From: an uncultured SAR116 cluster alpha proteobacterium
Lineage (GTDB): Bacteria; Pseudomonadota; Alphaproteobacteria; Puniceispirillales; Marisalimonadaceae
Length of the DNA stretch: 43,247 nucleotides
Assembly: GCA_902583415.1 (NCBI GenBank)
Contig: CACHVW010000004.1
Coordinates: 1-43,247 of the forward strand
Direction of reading: 5' to 3'
Shown: positions 1 to 10,027 of the stretch, one piece after another
Position numbering within the stretch: position 1 is the stretch's first letter
Layout: each line of letters opens with the position of its first letter
Program-made: the position numbers and the translations under genes
Notes under the pieces: generated by a model
The model's database searches: none
What the model saw: only the letters and a program-made list of their open reading frames with translations
Told to the model about the DNA's origin: nothing

Positions 1-53
1 GCTACGCGGGCAGATTTACAGTCTGCTGCCTTTAACCACTCGGCCACCCCACC
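1..53 (-). tRNA. tRNA-Tyr (GUA anticodon), truncated at window edge
   Basis: Reverse complement reads ggtggggtggccgagtggttaaaggcagcagactGTAaatctgcccgcgtagc; tRNA 5' half with long-variable-arm class features and anticodon GTA; 3' part lies outside the window. Confidence 0.88.
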
Positions 54-189
54 GAAATTAATTTAGTATTATAAAAATTTCACCTTACTTAAATTTACAA
101 ATTTGTTATGTTATATACACAAGGCTTTCTAAATATAAAATCTTTTATTATAAGTAAATAAAAAAAACAAATTTACATCACATAGTAAT

Positions 190-1038
190 ATGAAAAGAAA
201 TTCAAAAAAAATTAATAATTTTTTAAAAAAATCTGAAAAAAACCAAAAAACTAAAGAAAAAAAAAATTTTCATTTTAATTATACTTTATTAAATAACAAT
301 CAAATACCAATAGCAGGCAGACATTCTATTTTATCAGCATTAAACAATAAAAATAGAAAACTTCATTATCTTATCACAACTATTACAAACGTCTCAAAAT
401 GGAAAGACGAAATTTATAGATTTAAATTGAAATTAGACATTGAAGTCAAAACTAAAGAAGAGATGGACAAAATTAATAATTACAAGCCACATCAAAATGC
501 GATTTTGGTAACAGAACCCCTACAAAGATTGTCAATGGATGAATTTTTATCTCATCACAGATTTATTGATGAAATACCAATAAGGCTTATTCTACTTGAT
601 GAAGTTACTGATCCTCAAAATGTTGGAGCTATTATTAGATCTGCATTAGCATTTAAAATGGATGGTCTAGCATTATCTCAAAGAAACAGCCCACAAGAAA
701 CTTCTGCATTAATAAAAGCATCTTCCGGAGCTATTGAGAAACTTCAAATCATTGAATTGTCAAATATGTATAGAGAAATAAAAAAACTTCAAAAGTATAA
801 CTTCAGTATTTACGGACTTGCTGGTGAAGGAGAAAAAGATGTCTACGAACTTGAAAATGAAACTGGTAATATTGCTTTAATACTTGGCTCTGAAGGGAAA
901 GGACTTCGAAGATTAACTAGAGAACAAGTTGACCATTTAATTAAAATACCAATTAACAATGAGTCTAATTCATTAAATGTTTCAAATGCAGCATCAATTG
1001 CTATGTTCCAACTACAAAAAAATGTTATAAAAAATTAA
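190..1038 (+). CDS. rlmB: 23S rRNA (guanosine-2'-O-)-methyltransferase RlmB / TrmH-family SPOUT methyltransferase
   Basis: Motifs AGRHSILSAL, LLDEVTDPQNVGAIIRSA, LILGSEGKGLRRLTREQVD and IPINNESNSLNVSNAASIAMF are typical of SpoU/TrmH. Confidence 0.9.
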   Translation: MKRNSKKINNFLKKSEKNQKTKEKKNFHFNYTLLNNNQIPIAGRHSILSALNNKNRKLHYLITTITNVSKWKDEIYRFKLKLDIEVKTKEEMDKINNYKPHQNAILVTEPLQRLSMDEFLSHHRFIDEIPIRLILLDEVTDPQNVGAIIRSALAFKMDGLALSQRNSPQETSALIKASSGAIEKLQIIELSNMYREIKKLQKYNFSIYGLAGEGEKDVYELENETGNIALILGSEGKGLRRLTREQVDHLIKIPINNESNSLNVSNAASIAMFQLQKNVIKN

Positions 1039-1084
1039 ATAATCTCTTGTTTATAAATTAAATATCTATTATTTATCACCATGT

Positions 1085-1160
<76 letters not shown>

Positions 1161-1221
1161 TTAAATCAAAACGTTAGCTTTTTATTTTATTTATGGGCAC
1201 ATTTTTGAATTTGTAAATTTT

Positions 1222-1662
1222 TTAGTTTTTTAGATATTTCATTGCTATATGAGGTATATTATCTTCAAAAAACTCATCTCCATACGAAATAAAATTTAAG
1301 CTCTTATAAAAATCTTTAACAGTAACTTGACTATATAAAATTATAGATATTTCATCATTTAAGTTTATTAACTGTTTAATAATATTTTTTATTAGAGTAG
1401 TTCCAACCTTCAACTTTCTAAACTCAATCAAAACAGCAACTCTTTCAATTTTAAAAATGTTTTCTTCTTTTTGACGCACTCTTGCTGTTGCAATTGCTTT
1501 TTTGTTGTCAAATACCAAAAAATGGCTACAAAGGTTGTCTAAATTGTCAAATTCTACTTCTTTAGATATTTTTTGTTCTTCACAAAAAACTTTATTTCTA
1601 ATGGCGTAAGATTTTTGCATTTCTTCTTTTGAACTTACTTTTTTAAAGATAAAATTATGCAT
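1222..1662 (-). CDS. GNAT family N-acetyltransferase
   Basis: Short ORF with RNKVFCEEQ, IERVAVLIEFRKLKVGTTLI and a C-terminal 'VKDFYKSLNFISYGDEF..IPHIAM', the GNAT pattern. Confidence 0.8.
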   Translation of the reverse strand: MHNFIFKKVSSKEEMQKSYAIRNKVFCEEQKISKEVEFDNLDNLCSHFLVFDNKKAIATARVRQKEENIFKIERVAVLIEFRKLKVGTTLIKNIIKQLINLNDEISIILYSQVTVKDFYKSLNFISYGDEFFEDNIPHIAMKYLKN

Positions 1663-1702
1663 AATATTTTATTAACCGAGCTTTCAAATATAATACTGAC
1701 TT

Positions 1703-2395
1703 CTATAATGAAAGTAGTTTACCTTCATAATTAAAAAATTTTCCAGTATCAGATTTTTTTAAGTTTAAAAAATGTTTTAATAAGCCCGTTGCACTCTCTT
1801 CAGTTGATATGTCCGCATTAGCTCCACCCATATCTGTCCTTACCCAACCTGGATGATATGATGACACAATAATATTATTATTTAAGAAATGATTTGATAT
1901 TGTCCTCATTAAATTATTAGCTGCTGCTTTTGAAGCTCTATATATAGGAGCATTGTTTGAGGCATGAGTTTGTGTTCCCATTAAAGAAGAAATAATAATA
2001 ATCTTAGATGTAGATTTTTTATTAAGGTTTTTATAGAGATTTTGAATTGTTAAGAATGGCCCCCCAACATTTACCATCATTACTTCCATGATAGCATTTT
2101 CGTTATGCTCATCACTAAAGATATCACCTTTACCATTATTAACACCGGCATTACAAACCAAAATGTCAATTTCATTTTTAAAATTTTCAGAGGCTTTCAA
2201 AATACTTTTTGAACTGATTACATCCATTTTAGTTATATTGAGATGAGGATTATTGTTTGATAAATTATTTAGTTCATGAGAATTATCAGGATTTCTACAA
2301 CATGCTTCAACATACAAATCTTTACTAAGACATAGCTTTGTTAACGCAAAACCAATACCTCTATTGGCGCCAGTAATTAAAATAGTTTTTTTCAT
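1703..2395 (-). CDS. SDR family NAD(P)-dependent oxidoreductase
   Basis: N-terminal TILITGANRGIGFAL, CNAGVN, active-site-like YRASKAAANNL. Confidence 0.88.
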   Translation of the reverse strand: MKKTILITGANRGIGFALTKLCLSKDLYVEACCRNPDNSHELNNLSNNNPHLNITKMDVISSKSILKASENFKNEIDILVCNAGVNNGKGDIFSDEHNENAIMEVMMVNVGGPFLTIQNLYKNLNKKSTSKIIIISSLMGTQTHASNNAPIYRASKAAANNLMRTISNHFLNNNIIVSSYHPGWVRTDMGGANADISTEESATGLLKHFLNLKKSDTGKFFNYEGKLLSL

Positions 2396-2437
2396 AAAAC
2401 CTCCTAAAAAAAGTAATCCTTAATTAAAAATTTGAAT

Positions 2438-3310
2438 TTATTTTTTTTTACTTTTTATGTGTGTTCTCCATGCTGCAAATATGCCGCTTGCAACAACTAT
2501 ACTACCTCCAAGAAGAATTGATATGGTTAATGTATCATTAAAAATTATTATTCCAATAATAGACGCAAAGAACAACTGAAAATAGGTAAATGGTTGAAGG
2601 ACACTAGCTTCTGCATTTTCGTAAGCCTTTATCAAGAGAAAATGACCTGCAGTACTCAAAATACATAATACTGCCATCCAGCCCCAATCTTGAAATAAAA
2701 TTGGCTCCCAGTAAAAAGGACCAACTATTGTCATCACAATACAACCTACAATGGCAACCCAAAAAAAACTTGTTTCTGACGTGTCTGTTTCTGAAACCTT
2801 TCTTGTAAGAATAGAATAAAAACCCAGTACAAAAGCACCTAGGACCGGCAAAATTGCATCAAAGCTCAATATGTAATTTGTAGGATCCAATATGATTAAA
2901 ACACCTGTAAAACCAAAAATGACTGCCAACCATCTCTGAACACCAATTTTTTCTTTTAATATCGGTCCTGAAAAAGCAACAACAATTAATGGAAAAGAGG
3001 ATAAAATTGAATGGGTTTGGACTAGACCAAGTTTAGTAAAAGAATAAACCCCGATTAAGATAGCACTTATAAGTAATAAACCTCTAATGAATTGTATATA
3101 AGGTTGCTTAGTTCTCAAAACTTTAACAATACCGTTTTGATTTCTGAGACTTATGGAAACAACTAACAGAGCTAAAACCCAACTTCTTATCATATTAATT
3201 ACAAAAACGTTATAAGTATCAGCTAAGTATCTTGAAACGCCATCCATAGTTGAAAAAAATAGTGTTGAGAGTATTATTATTAAGATACCTCGTTTCACAT
3301 TATCAGTCAT
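2438..3310 (-). CDS. DMT superfamily (EamA) transporter
   Basis: About 10 hydrophobic segments in ~290 aa; EamA-type repeats such as 'RGILIIILSTLFFSTMDGVSRYLA' and 'VQRWLAVIFGFTGVLIIL'. Confidence 0.85.
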   Translation of the reverse strand: MTDNVKRGILIIILSTLFFSTMDGVSRYLADTYNVFVINMIRSWVLALLVVSISLRNQNGIVKVLRTKQPYIQFIRGLLLISAILIGVYSFTKLGLVQTHSILSSFPLIVVAFSGPILKEKIGVQRWLAVIFGFTGVLIILDPTNYILSFDAILPVLGAFVLGFYSILTRKVSETDTSETSFFWVAIVGCIVMTIVGPFYWEPILFQDWGWMAVLCILSTAGHFLLIKAYENAEASVLQPFTYFQLFFASIIGIIIFNDTLTISILLGGSIVVASGIFAAWRTHIKSKKK

Positions 3311-3443
3311 AACAGTTTTGTTCCAAAATGTGCTTTAAAGTTAGAAATATATAATTTTAAAATTAATTTTAATATTGATGCCATCTATATGTATGTTTAA
3401 GTTCATCATGTGTAAATAAATTTCAATTTTTTGTGTACTAAAA

Positions 3444-4331
3444 ATGAATAATCTTAATTTAGGGTTTATAGGTGTAGGATTAATGGGATTGTCTCTAGTT
3501 AAGAGATTATCTTACTTAGGTTACAAGATAGATGCTTATGATAAGAATTTAAAAAAACTTGAACCATTAAAAAAAATTTCAAATGTCAGATTAAACCAAA
3601 AAGCTTCTGAGGTTTCCAAAAATAATTACATGATAATTTTATGTGTTGATAAAACAGAGAGTGTAAAAGAAGTAGTATTTGGGAAAGACGGTTTAGTTAA
3701 ATATGCTAATAATAATACTATTATTTTAGATTTATCAACTACATTAGCAGATGAGACAATTAATTTTGCTAATCAACTAAATAAAAAAACAAGAGCTTCG
3801 TGGATTGACGCACCAGTCTCAGGTGGCCCTGATAAAGCATTAGAGGGGGATTTAGCTATTATGGTAGGCGGAGATGAAAAAGTTGTAGAATATATCAAAC
3901 CTATTTTAGAACAAATATCTTCAAAATTTACTTATTTTGGTGAAACTGGATCTGGTCAAATAGTAAAAATGATAAATCAAATAATAGTTTTAAATAATTA
4001 TGCAATTTTAGCGGAAGCAGCTTCCTTTGCACAAGCTTGGAATATTGATGCAAACAAAATTCCAGAAGCACTCTCTGATGGTCATGCAGGATCTAATTTA
4101 TTAAATGATCTATTTCCTAGAATAGTAAATAGAGATTTTGCACCTAAAGGTTACGCTTCACAGATTTTAAAGGATTTACAAATGGTGTCTAAGTTAGCTA
4201 ATGTTAAAAACACACCAACACCTATGTCTTCTCTGACCAAACAATTATTCACAATTTTGGTAAATAGCTCTCAAGAAAAATTAGATGGCACATCTATAGT
4301 AAAATTATTTGATTTAAAAGAAAATATTTAG
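3444..4331 (+). CDS. NAD(P)-dependent oxidoreductase, 3-hydroxyisobutyrate dehydrogenase / tartronate semialdehyde reductase family
   Basis: LGFIGVGLMGLSLVKRL Rossmann motif, DAPVSGGPDKALEGDLAIMVGG, GSGQIVKMINQ. Confidence 0.88.
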   Translation: MNNLNLGFIGVGLMGLSLVKRLSYLGYKIDAYDKNLKKLEPLKKISNVRLNQKASEVSKNNYMIILCVDKTESVKEVVFGKDGLVKYANNNTIILDLSTTLADETINFANQLNKKTRASWIDAPVSGGPDKALEGDLAIMVGGDEKVVEYIKPILEQISSKFTYFGETGSGQIVKMINQIIVLNNYAILAEAASFAQAWNIDANKIPEALSDGHAGSNLLNDLFPRIVNRDFAPKGYASQILKDLQMVSKLANVKNTPTPMSSLTKQLFTILVNSSQEKLDGTSIVKLFDLKENI

Positions 4332-4340
4332 GCATTTTCA

Positions 4341-5243
4341 ATGAAAGATATACCTATAATCGACGCACATCAACACTTCTGGGATTTAAGTTTAAAGAAA
4401 AACCATTGGTTGAATCCAGATAACCAAATACCATTTAGATATGGTGATTATAAATCTATTTGTAAAAATTTTTTAACAACAGATTATTCTGAAGTTAGTA
4501 AAAATCATAACATTGTAAAAACAATCCATATGGAAACTGAATGGGATCCAAATGACCCCATTGGGGAAACTGAATGGCTTCATAAATTATTTGAAATGAC
4601 TGGTTTTCCAAATGCTTTGGTAGCACAAGCATGGTTTGACAGGAACGATATAGAAAAAGTGCTAGAAAATCAGTCCAAATATGACCTTACAAGAAGTATA
4701 AGACATAAACCTAAATCAACTAAAAATCCAAATACAAAACTTGATAATATAAAGGGATCGTTAAATGATCCTGTTTTTAGAAGCGGGTATTCTTTATTAA
4801 AAAAACACAAACTACATTTTGATCTGCAAACTCCATGGTGGCACCTTAATGATGCAACTCAATTAGCAAAAGATTTCCCTGATACTATCATTATTCTTAA
4901 CCACACAGGTCTTCCTTCTGATAGATCTTTTGATGGATTAAATCAATGGAGAATGAATTTAGAAGAATTTTCTGAACAGCCAAATACCGCTATCAAAATT
5001 TCTGGTATTTGTGTTCCTGGTAAAAAATGGACTGTTAAACTCAACAAAGAAATTATATTGGATGTAATAAATATATTTGGATATGAAAGATGTATGTTTG
5101 CATCTAATTTTCCTGTAGATAGTTTATGTGCTACTTTTGATGAAATTTATAATGGTTTTAAAAACATAACAGCAGGGTTGCCAGAGAATGAAATTCAGTG
5201 TTTGTTTCACGATAATGCAATTAAATATTATAATCCTGTGTAA
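4341..5243 (+). CDS. Amidohydrolase family protein (lactonase / PDC-hydrolase-like, COG3618-type)
   Basis: N-terminal IPIIDAHQHFWDL metal-binding motif, ILNHTGLP, RCMFASNFPVD near the C-terminus; 9-nt gap after the upstream dehydrogenase. Confidence 0.83.
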   Translation: MKDIPIIDAHQHFWDLSLKKNHWLNPDNQIPFRYGDYKSICKNFLTTDYSEVSKNHNIVKTIHMETEWDPNDPIGETEWLHKLFEMTGFPNALVAQAWFDRNDIEKVLENQSKYDLTRSIRHKPKSTKNPNTKLDNIKGSLNDPVFRSGYSLLKKHKLHFDLQTPWWHLNDATQLAKDFPDTIIILNHTGLPSDRSFDGLNQWRMNLEEFSEQPNTAIKISGICVPGKKWTVKLNKEIILDVINIFGYERCMFASNFPVDSLCATFDEIYNGFKNITAGLPENEIQCLFHDNAIKYYNPV

Positions 5244-5246
5244 AGT

Positions 5247-6035
5247 TTAGAGCCCTCTGAAGTTTGGTTTCCTTTTTTCCATAAATGCTTTTCTTCCCTC
5301 CTTGTAATCTTCACTATCAAAACAAGCGGAAGCTAAATTTTCACATAAAGTCAAATCTCTCTCTGAAGGATTTTTTAAAATTTCAATACCAATTTGTTTC
5401 ATTGCCTTTATAGTTAAAGGAGCATTTTTAGAAATTGTAAAAGCATAATCATTAACAAAAGTTTCTAAATTTTCTTCACTTACTAGCTTTTGAATTAATC
5501 CACAAGAAACTGCCTCTTTTGAAGATATTTTTTCAGCAGTAAACATAAAGTGTTTTGCCATCCCAGGTCCCATTATATCAAACAATCTTTTTATTGATGA
5601 AAAAGGGTAGCCAAGAGATAGTCTCGCCGCAGGCATTGCAAATAGTGATTTTTCAGAGCAAATCCTTATGTCACAACATACAGCTAAATTAAGACCTCCA
5701 CCAATACAATATCCATTAATTTTGGCTATTGTTGGCTTCGGAAACGTCTCAATAAGCTCATAAACCTTTTGTGTTCGTTTGTTATAACTTAAAACAGCTT
5801 CTTTTGTACTTCTTTCTTTATCAAATTTAGAAATATCAGCTCCAGAAACAAATGATTTCCCCCCTGCACCCTCAAGAACAATAACCCTAATATTTTCATC
5901 CTCTCTAAATTGATTAAGGAATTTTTCAAGCGCATCCCACATTTCTATGGATACTGCGTTATGTTTTTCTGGATTATTAAAAATTATATATCCAACACTA
6001 TCTTGAGTGCGAGATAACATTTTTTCTTCAGTCAT
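5247..6035 (-). CDS. Enoyl-CoA hydratase/isomerase family protein
   Basis: VSGADISKFD, INGYCIGGGLNLAVCCDIRICSEKSLFAMPAARLSLGYP: crotonase fold signature. Confidence 0.9.
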   Translation of the reverse strand: MTEEKMLSRTQDSVGYIIFNNPEKHNAVSIEMWDALEKFLNQFREDENIRVIVLEGAGGKSFVSGADISKFDKERSTKEAVLSYNKRTQKVYELIETFPKPTIAKINGYCIGGGLNLAVCCDIRICSEKSLFAMPAARLSLGYPFSSIKRLFDIMGPGMAKHFMFTAEKISSKEAVSCGLIQKLVSEENLETFVNDYAFTISKNAPLTIKAMKQIGIEILKNPSERDLTLCENLASACFDSEDYKEGRKAFMEKRKPNFRGL

Positions 6036-6050
6036 TATTTATCCCTTATA

Positions 6051-7244
6051 TTAAATTATATCTTGATTTTGAAAATCATTTAGTTCTTTATCACTAAAAC
6101 CTAGCTCGGAAAGTACATCACTATTTTGTTCACCCTTTTCAGGGGGACGCTGCTTTAAACTACTAGGAGTACGGGATAAATTAAAGGGTTGCCCCACTAA
6201 TTCAGTTTCACCAAAAGGAATTGTATCAACAGATTGCGCGATACCAAGATGCTTAACCTGAGGGTCTTCAAAAACCTTATCTATAGAATTTATTGGACCA
6301 CATGGAACACCAACCTTTTCTAATTTTTCAACCCATTCATTTGAAGATTTGGTTACTGTCAATTCTTCAATTAAGCTATTTAAATAATCTCGGTTTTTTA
6401 ATCGATTTTTTGCATCTTTAAATTCTTCCATTTCAAGCCAATCTTTTTTGTCAACCGCTTCAGCAAAGCGTCTCCAAATTGTTTCTCCAGCAACTGCTAA
6501 GTTAATCGAACCATCAGAAGTTTTAAAAACACCGGTAGGAACACTAGTCGGATGGTTGTTGCCAGCCTGCCCCGCTACATTATTATCACACAGCCACCGC
6601 GAGGCTTGGAAATCTAACATAAAGATCTGAGCCTGTAGTAATGATGTATTAACCCATTGACCAATACCAGATTTTTCTCTTTCTAGAAGAGCAGTCTGAA
6701 TTCCCATTGCACAGAACAATCCTGCCGTTAAATCAGCTACAGGAATCCCAACCCTCATTGGTCCCTTACCTGGTTCTCCGGTTATACTCATTAATCCACC
6801 CATACCTTGAGCAATTTGATCAAAACCTGGTCTCCTTGCATATGGTCCATCTTGACCAAATCCTGATATACTAGCAAGAATAATTCTAGGATTTCTTTTT
6901 TTTAGGGTTTCATAATCAATACCAAGTCTTTTCTTCACATCTGGACGAAAGTTCTCGACCACGACATCAGACTTTTTTACTAATTTCATAAGAATTTCTA
7001 TAGCCTCAGATTTTTTTAAATTTAGAGTAATGCTTCTTTTGTTACGGTGTAAATTTTGAAAATCAGACGTGTGCCTTGACGCGCCTAACGCCCCGTCCGG
7101 TTCAACACTTTCAGGAGCTTCTACTTTTATAACGTCAGCTCCCCAGTCAGCAAGTTGTCTAACTGCTGTTGGACCAGATCTTACTCTAGTAAGATCAATA
7201 ACTCTTATATGTGACAATGCATCAGATGCAGGTAAATGTGGCAT
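6051..7244 (-). CDS. CaiB/BaiF family CoA-transferase (family III)
   Basis: IRVIDLTRVRSGPTAVRQLADWGADVIKVE, NKRSITLNLKK, VVVENFRPDV, ILASISGFGQDGPY, PTGVFKTSDG. Confidence 0.92.
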   Translation of the reverse strand: MPHLPASDALSHIRVIDLTRVRSGPTAVRQLADWGADVIKVEAPESVEPDGALGASRHTSDFQNLHRNKRSITLNLKKSEAIEILMKLVKKSDVVVENFRPDVKKRLGIDYETLKKRNPRIILASISGFGQDGPYARRPGFDQIAQGMGGLMSITGEPGKGPMRVGIPVADLTAGLFCAMGIQTALLEREKSGIGQWVNTSLLQAQIFMLDFQASRWLCDNNVAGQAGNNHPTSVPTGVFKTSDGSINLAVAGETIWRRFAEAVDKKDWLEMEEFKDAKNRLKNRDYLNSLIEELTVTKSSNEWVEKLEKVGVPCGPINSIDKVFEDPQVKHLGIAQSVDTIPFGETELVGQPFNLSRTPSSLKQRPPEKGEQNSDVLSELGFSDKELNDFQNQDII

Positions 7245-7378
7245 TAGGTGTTCTCCATTACCAAGTATTTTTTAGTTATTTTATCTTATATTATTAACCA
7301 TCAAGAGATCAATAAAATGCTTGTTATTAATTTAAAAAAAAATTATTAGTTTTTTTGAATTGAATGTTGAGGCAATGA

Positions 7379-8245
7379 ATGGAAAATAAAAAATTTAATT
7401 TTGAAAATTATTCGAGAGATTTGTATGAAATTGAAAAAGACTCCCAAAAAAAATTAGTAGAAACTAATGGTATAAAAGTATGTTGGAGGTCTTGGGGCAA
7501 GGGAAAACCTCTAGTTTTTTTGCATGGTGGTTATGGAAGCTGGAGACATTGGATAAAACAAGCAATTCCATTTTCGAAAAATTATAATGTTTTAATTCCT
7601 GACATGCCTGGCTTTGGAGAGTCAGATGATTTACCTTTACCTCATACACCAGAAAAGATTGCCTCTAATTTAGCAAATACTCTAATTAAATTAATCTCAT
7701 TAAATGAAAATCCTTTGGTATGCGGTTTTTCATTTGGTGGTTTAATTGCCGGACACTTATCTTACGAACTGATAAATAAACAATTATCACCTAGAAAATT
7801 AATTTTGATAGGACCTGGAGGTTTAGGAGCCAAAAGAGGCGAAATGAAAACTATGATAGCTAGACACTCAAAAATGACAGAACAAGAAGTATATGATGCT
7901 CACAGGAAAAACCTTGAAATACTAATGTTTTATAATCCAAAAAAAGTTGATGATTTTGCAGTCCATATTCAAAAACAAAATACAGATGATCACCGGATTA
8001 AAAGCCGACCAATTTCAGCAACTGACACTTTAGCTAAAATATTAAAAAAGCAAGAAGTACCTCTTTACGTGATTTGGGGAGAAAAAGATGCCAGTGTAGG
8101 AGTTTATTTAGAAGATAGAATGACAATATTGAGATCCACTAATCCTAAGGTCAGGTTTCATGTAGAATTCAACATAGGTCACTGGATAATGTATGAAAAT
8201 GAAGTTTTGTTTAACAATATATTAAATAATATTATTCAAGATTAA
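7379..8245 (+). CDS. Alpha/beta fold hydrolase
   Basis: PLVFLHGGYGSWRHW, LIPDMPGFGESDD, CGFSFGGLIAGHL nucleophile elbow, VIWGEKDASV, NIGHWIMYE. Confidence 0.88.
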   Translation: MENKKFNFENYSRDLYEIEKDSQKKLVETNGIKVCWRSWGKGKPLVFLHGGYGSWRHWIKQAIPFSKNYNVLIPDMPGFGESDDLPLPHTPEKIASNLANTLIKLISLNENPLVCGFSFGGLIAGHLSYELINKQLSPRKLILIGPGGLGAKRGEMKTMIARHSKMTEQEVYDAHRKNLEILMFYNPKKVDDFAVHIQKQNTDDHRIKSRPISATDTLAKILKKQEVPLYVIWGEKDASVGVYLEDRMTILRSTNPKVRFHVEFNIGHWIMYENEVLFNNILNNIIQD

Positions 8246-8257
8246 ATCCATTTTTTT

Positions 8258-8279
8258 AAGCCAATTTTTAAAATGGCTT
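8258..8279. terminator. Small inverted repeat between convergent genes; possible weak terminator
   Basis: AAGCCA-attttTaaaa-TGGCTT (6-bp stem) in the convergent intergenic space; overlaps the alternative pairing CCATTTT/AAAATGG. No ideal T-tract. Confidence 0.3.
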
Positions 8280-8341
8280 CTTTCAGGAATCGATAATTGT
8301 CTGCTAACATTCTCAGACCAAGTCCCCTTTTTTGTAACCCC

Positions 8342-9064
8342 CTAAAGGTTAATGTGACGTTGCTTTTTCTCTGGAATTGGATCTTTTTTAAAAACTTTTG
8401 CGTCATATTTATTTATTTTATGAATTAAATTTTTTTCATTATATTTGTTTAAATGTGTTACAATATCTTGAGATAATCTAATTGAAATTTTTGATTTTTG
8501 ATCAGGCCAACCAATAGCAAGTCCTGCAATGGGGAAAACTCCTTTAGGTAATTCACAAATTACCTTAACCTCTTCAATTATGTTTCTAATCACACTGATT
8601 GGGCACACTCCCAGACCAATAGATTCTGCTGCACATATTGTTGATTGCATTGCTAAAGCAGCATCAATTACGCTATTCATAAATGTATCAACATTGTTGT
8701 TTTTATGATCATATCCTCTGTCATTAGTTATTTTTATATTTCTTCTTATATCAGCAAGATATAATAAAAAAATTGGTGCCATAAGTGCCCACTTAGTGTT
8801 TCCTATTAAATCAGATATTTCATTTTTAATATTTTGATCTTGAATCACTAAAATTGAGTATTGTTGAAGGTTTGATTTTGACGGAGCAGATTGTGATGCA
8901 ACTAAAAGTAAAGTTAGAAGTTCTTTTGATATCGGCTTGTTTAAAAACTTTCTGATACTTCTTCTAGATAAAATTGACTTAAGAGTTAATGTCTCTTGAA
9001 TTTTTGAAAAATCTAGATCAATTTCCTCAGCATATCTATCTGCAATTAATTTTGAAAATTTCAT
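8342..9064 (-). CDS. Nitroreductase family protein
   Basis: LSRRSIRKFLNKPISKELLTLLLVASQSAPSKSNLQQYSILVIQD; FMN-binding nitroreductase pattern, AAESIGLGVCPI. Confidence 0.87.
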   Translation of the reverse strand: MKFSKLIADRYAEEIDLDFSKIQETLTLKSILSRRSIRKFLNKPISKELLTLLLVASQSAPSKSNLQQYSILVIQDQNIKNEISDLIGNTKWALMAPIFLLYLADIRRNIKITNDRGYDHKNNNVDTFMNSVIDAALAMQSTICAAESIGLGVCPISVIRNIIEEVKVICELPKGVFPIAGLAIGWPDQKSKISIRLSQDIVTHLNKYNEKNLIHKINKYDAKVFKKDPIPEKKQRHINL

Positions 9065-9138
9065 TACGATTTATACTTCCTTGTAAATTAAATACCTTAT
9101 GTTAATACTATCGTATCAAAAATTTAAGAGGTTTTCTG

Positions 9139-9933
9139 ATGCTTAATCTAAAAGATAAAATTGCAGTGGTTTCTGGATGTGGCTCTATAGGCAATGGTTT
9201 TGGCAATGGCCGCGCAATTTCGACCCTTTTAGCTCGTCAAGGTGCAAAAGTTTTTGGTACAGATATAAATGAAGAGGCAGGACAAAATACTAGCCATTTT
9301 ATTAAACAAGAAGGTAACGACTTTACCTTTAATAAAGTTAACATGACTAATGAAAAAGAAGTACAAGAGTTTTTTAAAAAAATTGAAAAAGAACAAAACA
9401 AAGTTGATATTTTAGTCAATGTTGTTGGTCAATCTGAGCCAGGAGGACCAGTAGAAATCGACAGTACTACATGGCAAAAACAATTTACTTTGAATATAGA
9501 TACAGCTTATTTTTGTATTAAATTTGCAATCCCAATCATGGAAAAAAATTCGGGCGGCTCAATTGTAAATATATCGTCTGTTGCAGGATTAAGATATATA
9601 GGAAAACCTCAAGTAGGTTACAGCGCTTCAAAAGCGGCTCTTATACAAATGACAAAAACAACAGCTGTAATTGAAGCAAAAAAAAATATTCGTCTGAATT
9701 GTGTGGTTCCAGGTTTAATGCATACTCCTTTAGTAGAAAGATTAGCAATAAAATATGCTGATGGTGATTATGATGGATTTGTCAAACGAAGACATGATCA
9801 AGTACCAATAGGAAGAATGGGAGAATCATGGGATGTGGCTCATGCGGTTTTATTTTTATGCTCAGACGAAGCTAAATATATAACTGGAACAGAAATAATT
9901 GTCGATGGAGGACTTACTGCAGCAACGCCTTAA
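9139..9933 (+). CDS. SDR family oxidoreductase (classical, FabG-like)
   Basis: KIAVVSGCGSIGNGFGNGRAIS, NISSVAGL, YSASKAALIQM, C-terminal FLCSDEAKYITGTEIIVDGGLTA. Confidence 0.9.
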   Translation: MLNLKDKIAVVSGCGSIGNGFGNGRAISTLLARQGAKVFGTDINEEAGQNTSHFIKQEGNDFTFNKVNMTNEKEVQEFFKKIEKEQNKVDILVNVVGQSEPGGPVEIDSTTWQKQFTLNIDTAYFCIKFAIPIMEKNSGGSIVNISSVAGLRYIGKPQVGYSASKAALIQMTKTTAVIEAKKNIRLNCVVPGLMHTPLVERLAIKYADGDYDGFVKRRHDQVPIGRMGESWDVAHAVLFLCSDEAKYITGTEIIVDGGLTAATP

Positions 9934-10027
9934 ATAAGTTTTTGAATTACATGTAAGTTAAGATAGTTTTCAATAATTGTTTTAGACTACTAAGCGAAAT
10001 AATGTATGCAAAATTTAAAAAAATTAT

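Noticed and set aside
1161-1221. tRNA-Thr as an integration site (att) of a genomic island
   Set aside because: No integrase and no second copy of the tRNA 3' end noticed by eye in the window; the idea remains only a weak possibility.
6448-7275. Plus-strand ORFs of 60 and 68 aa (6448-6630, 7069-7275)
   Set aside because: Antisense to the well-supported CaiB/BaiF CoA-transferase; they arise from its higher GC content.
8280-8341. C-tract-containing segment (ccccttttttgtaacccccta) as a G-quadruplex or structured element
   Set aside because: Too few and irregular G/C tracts on either strand; no support beyond base composition.
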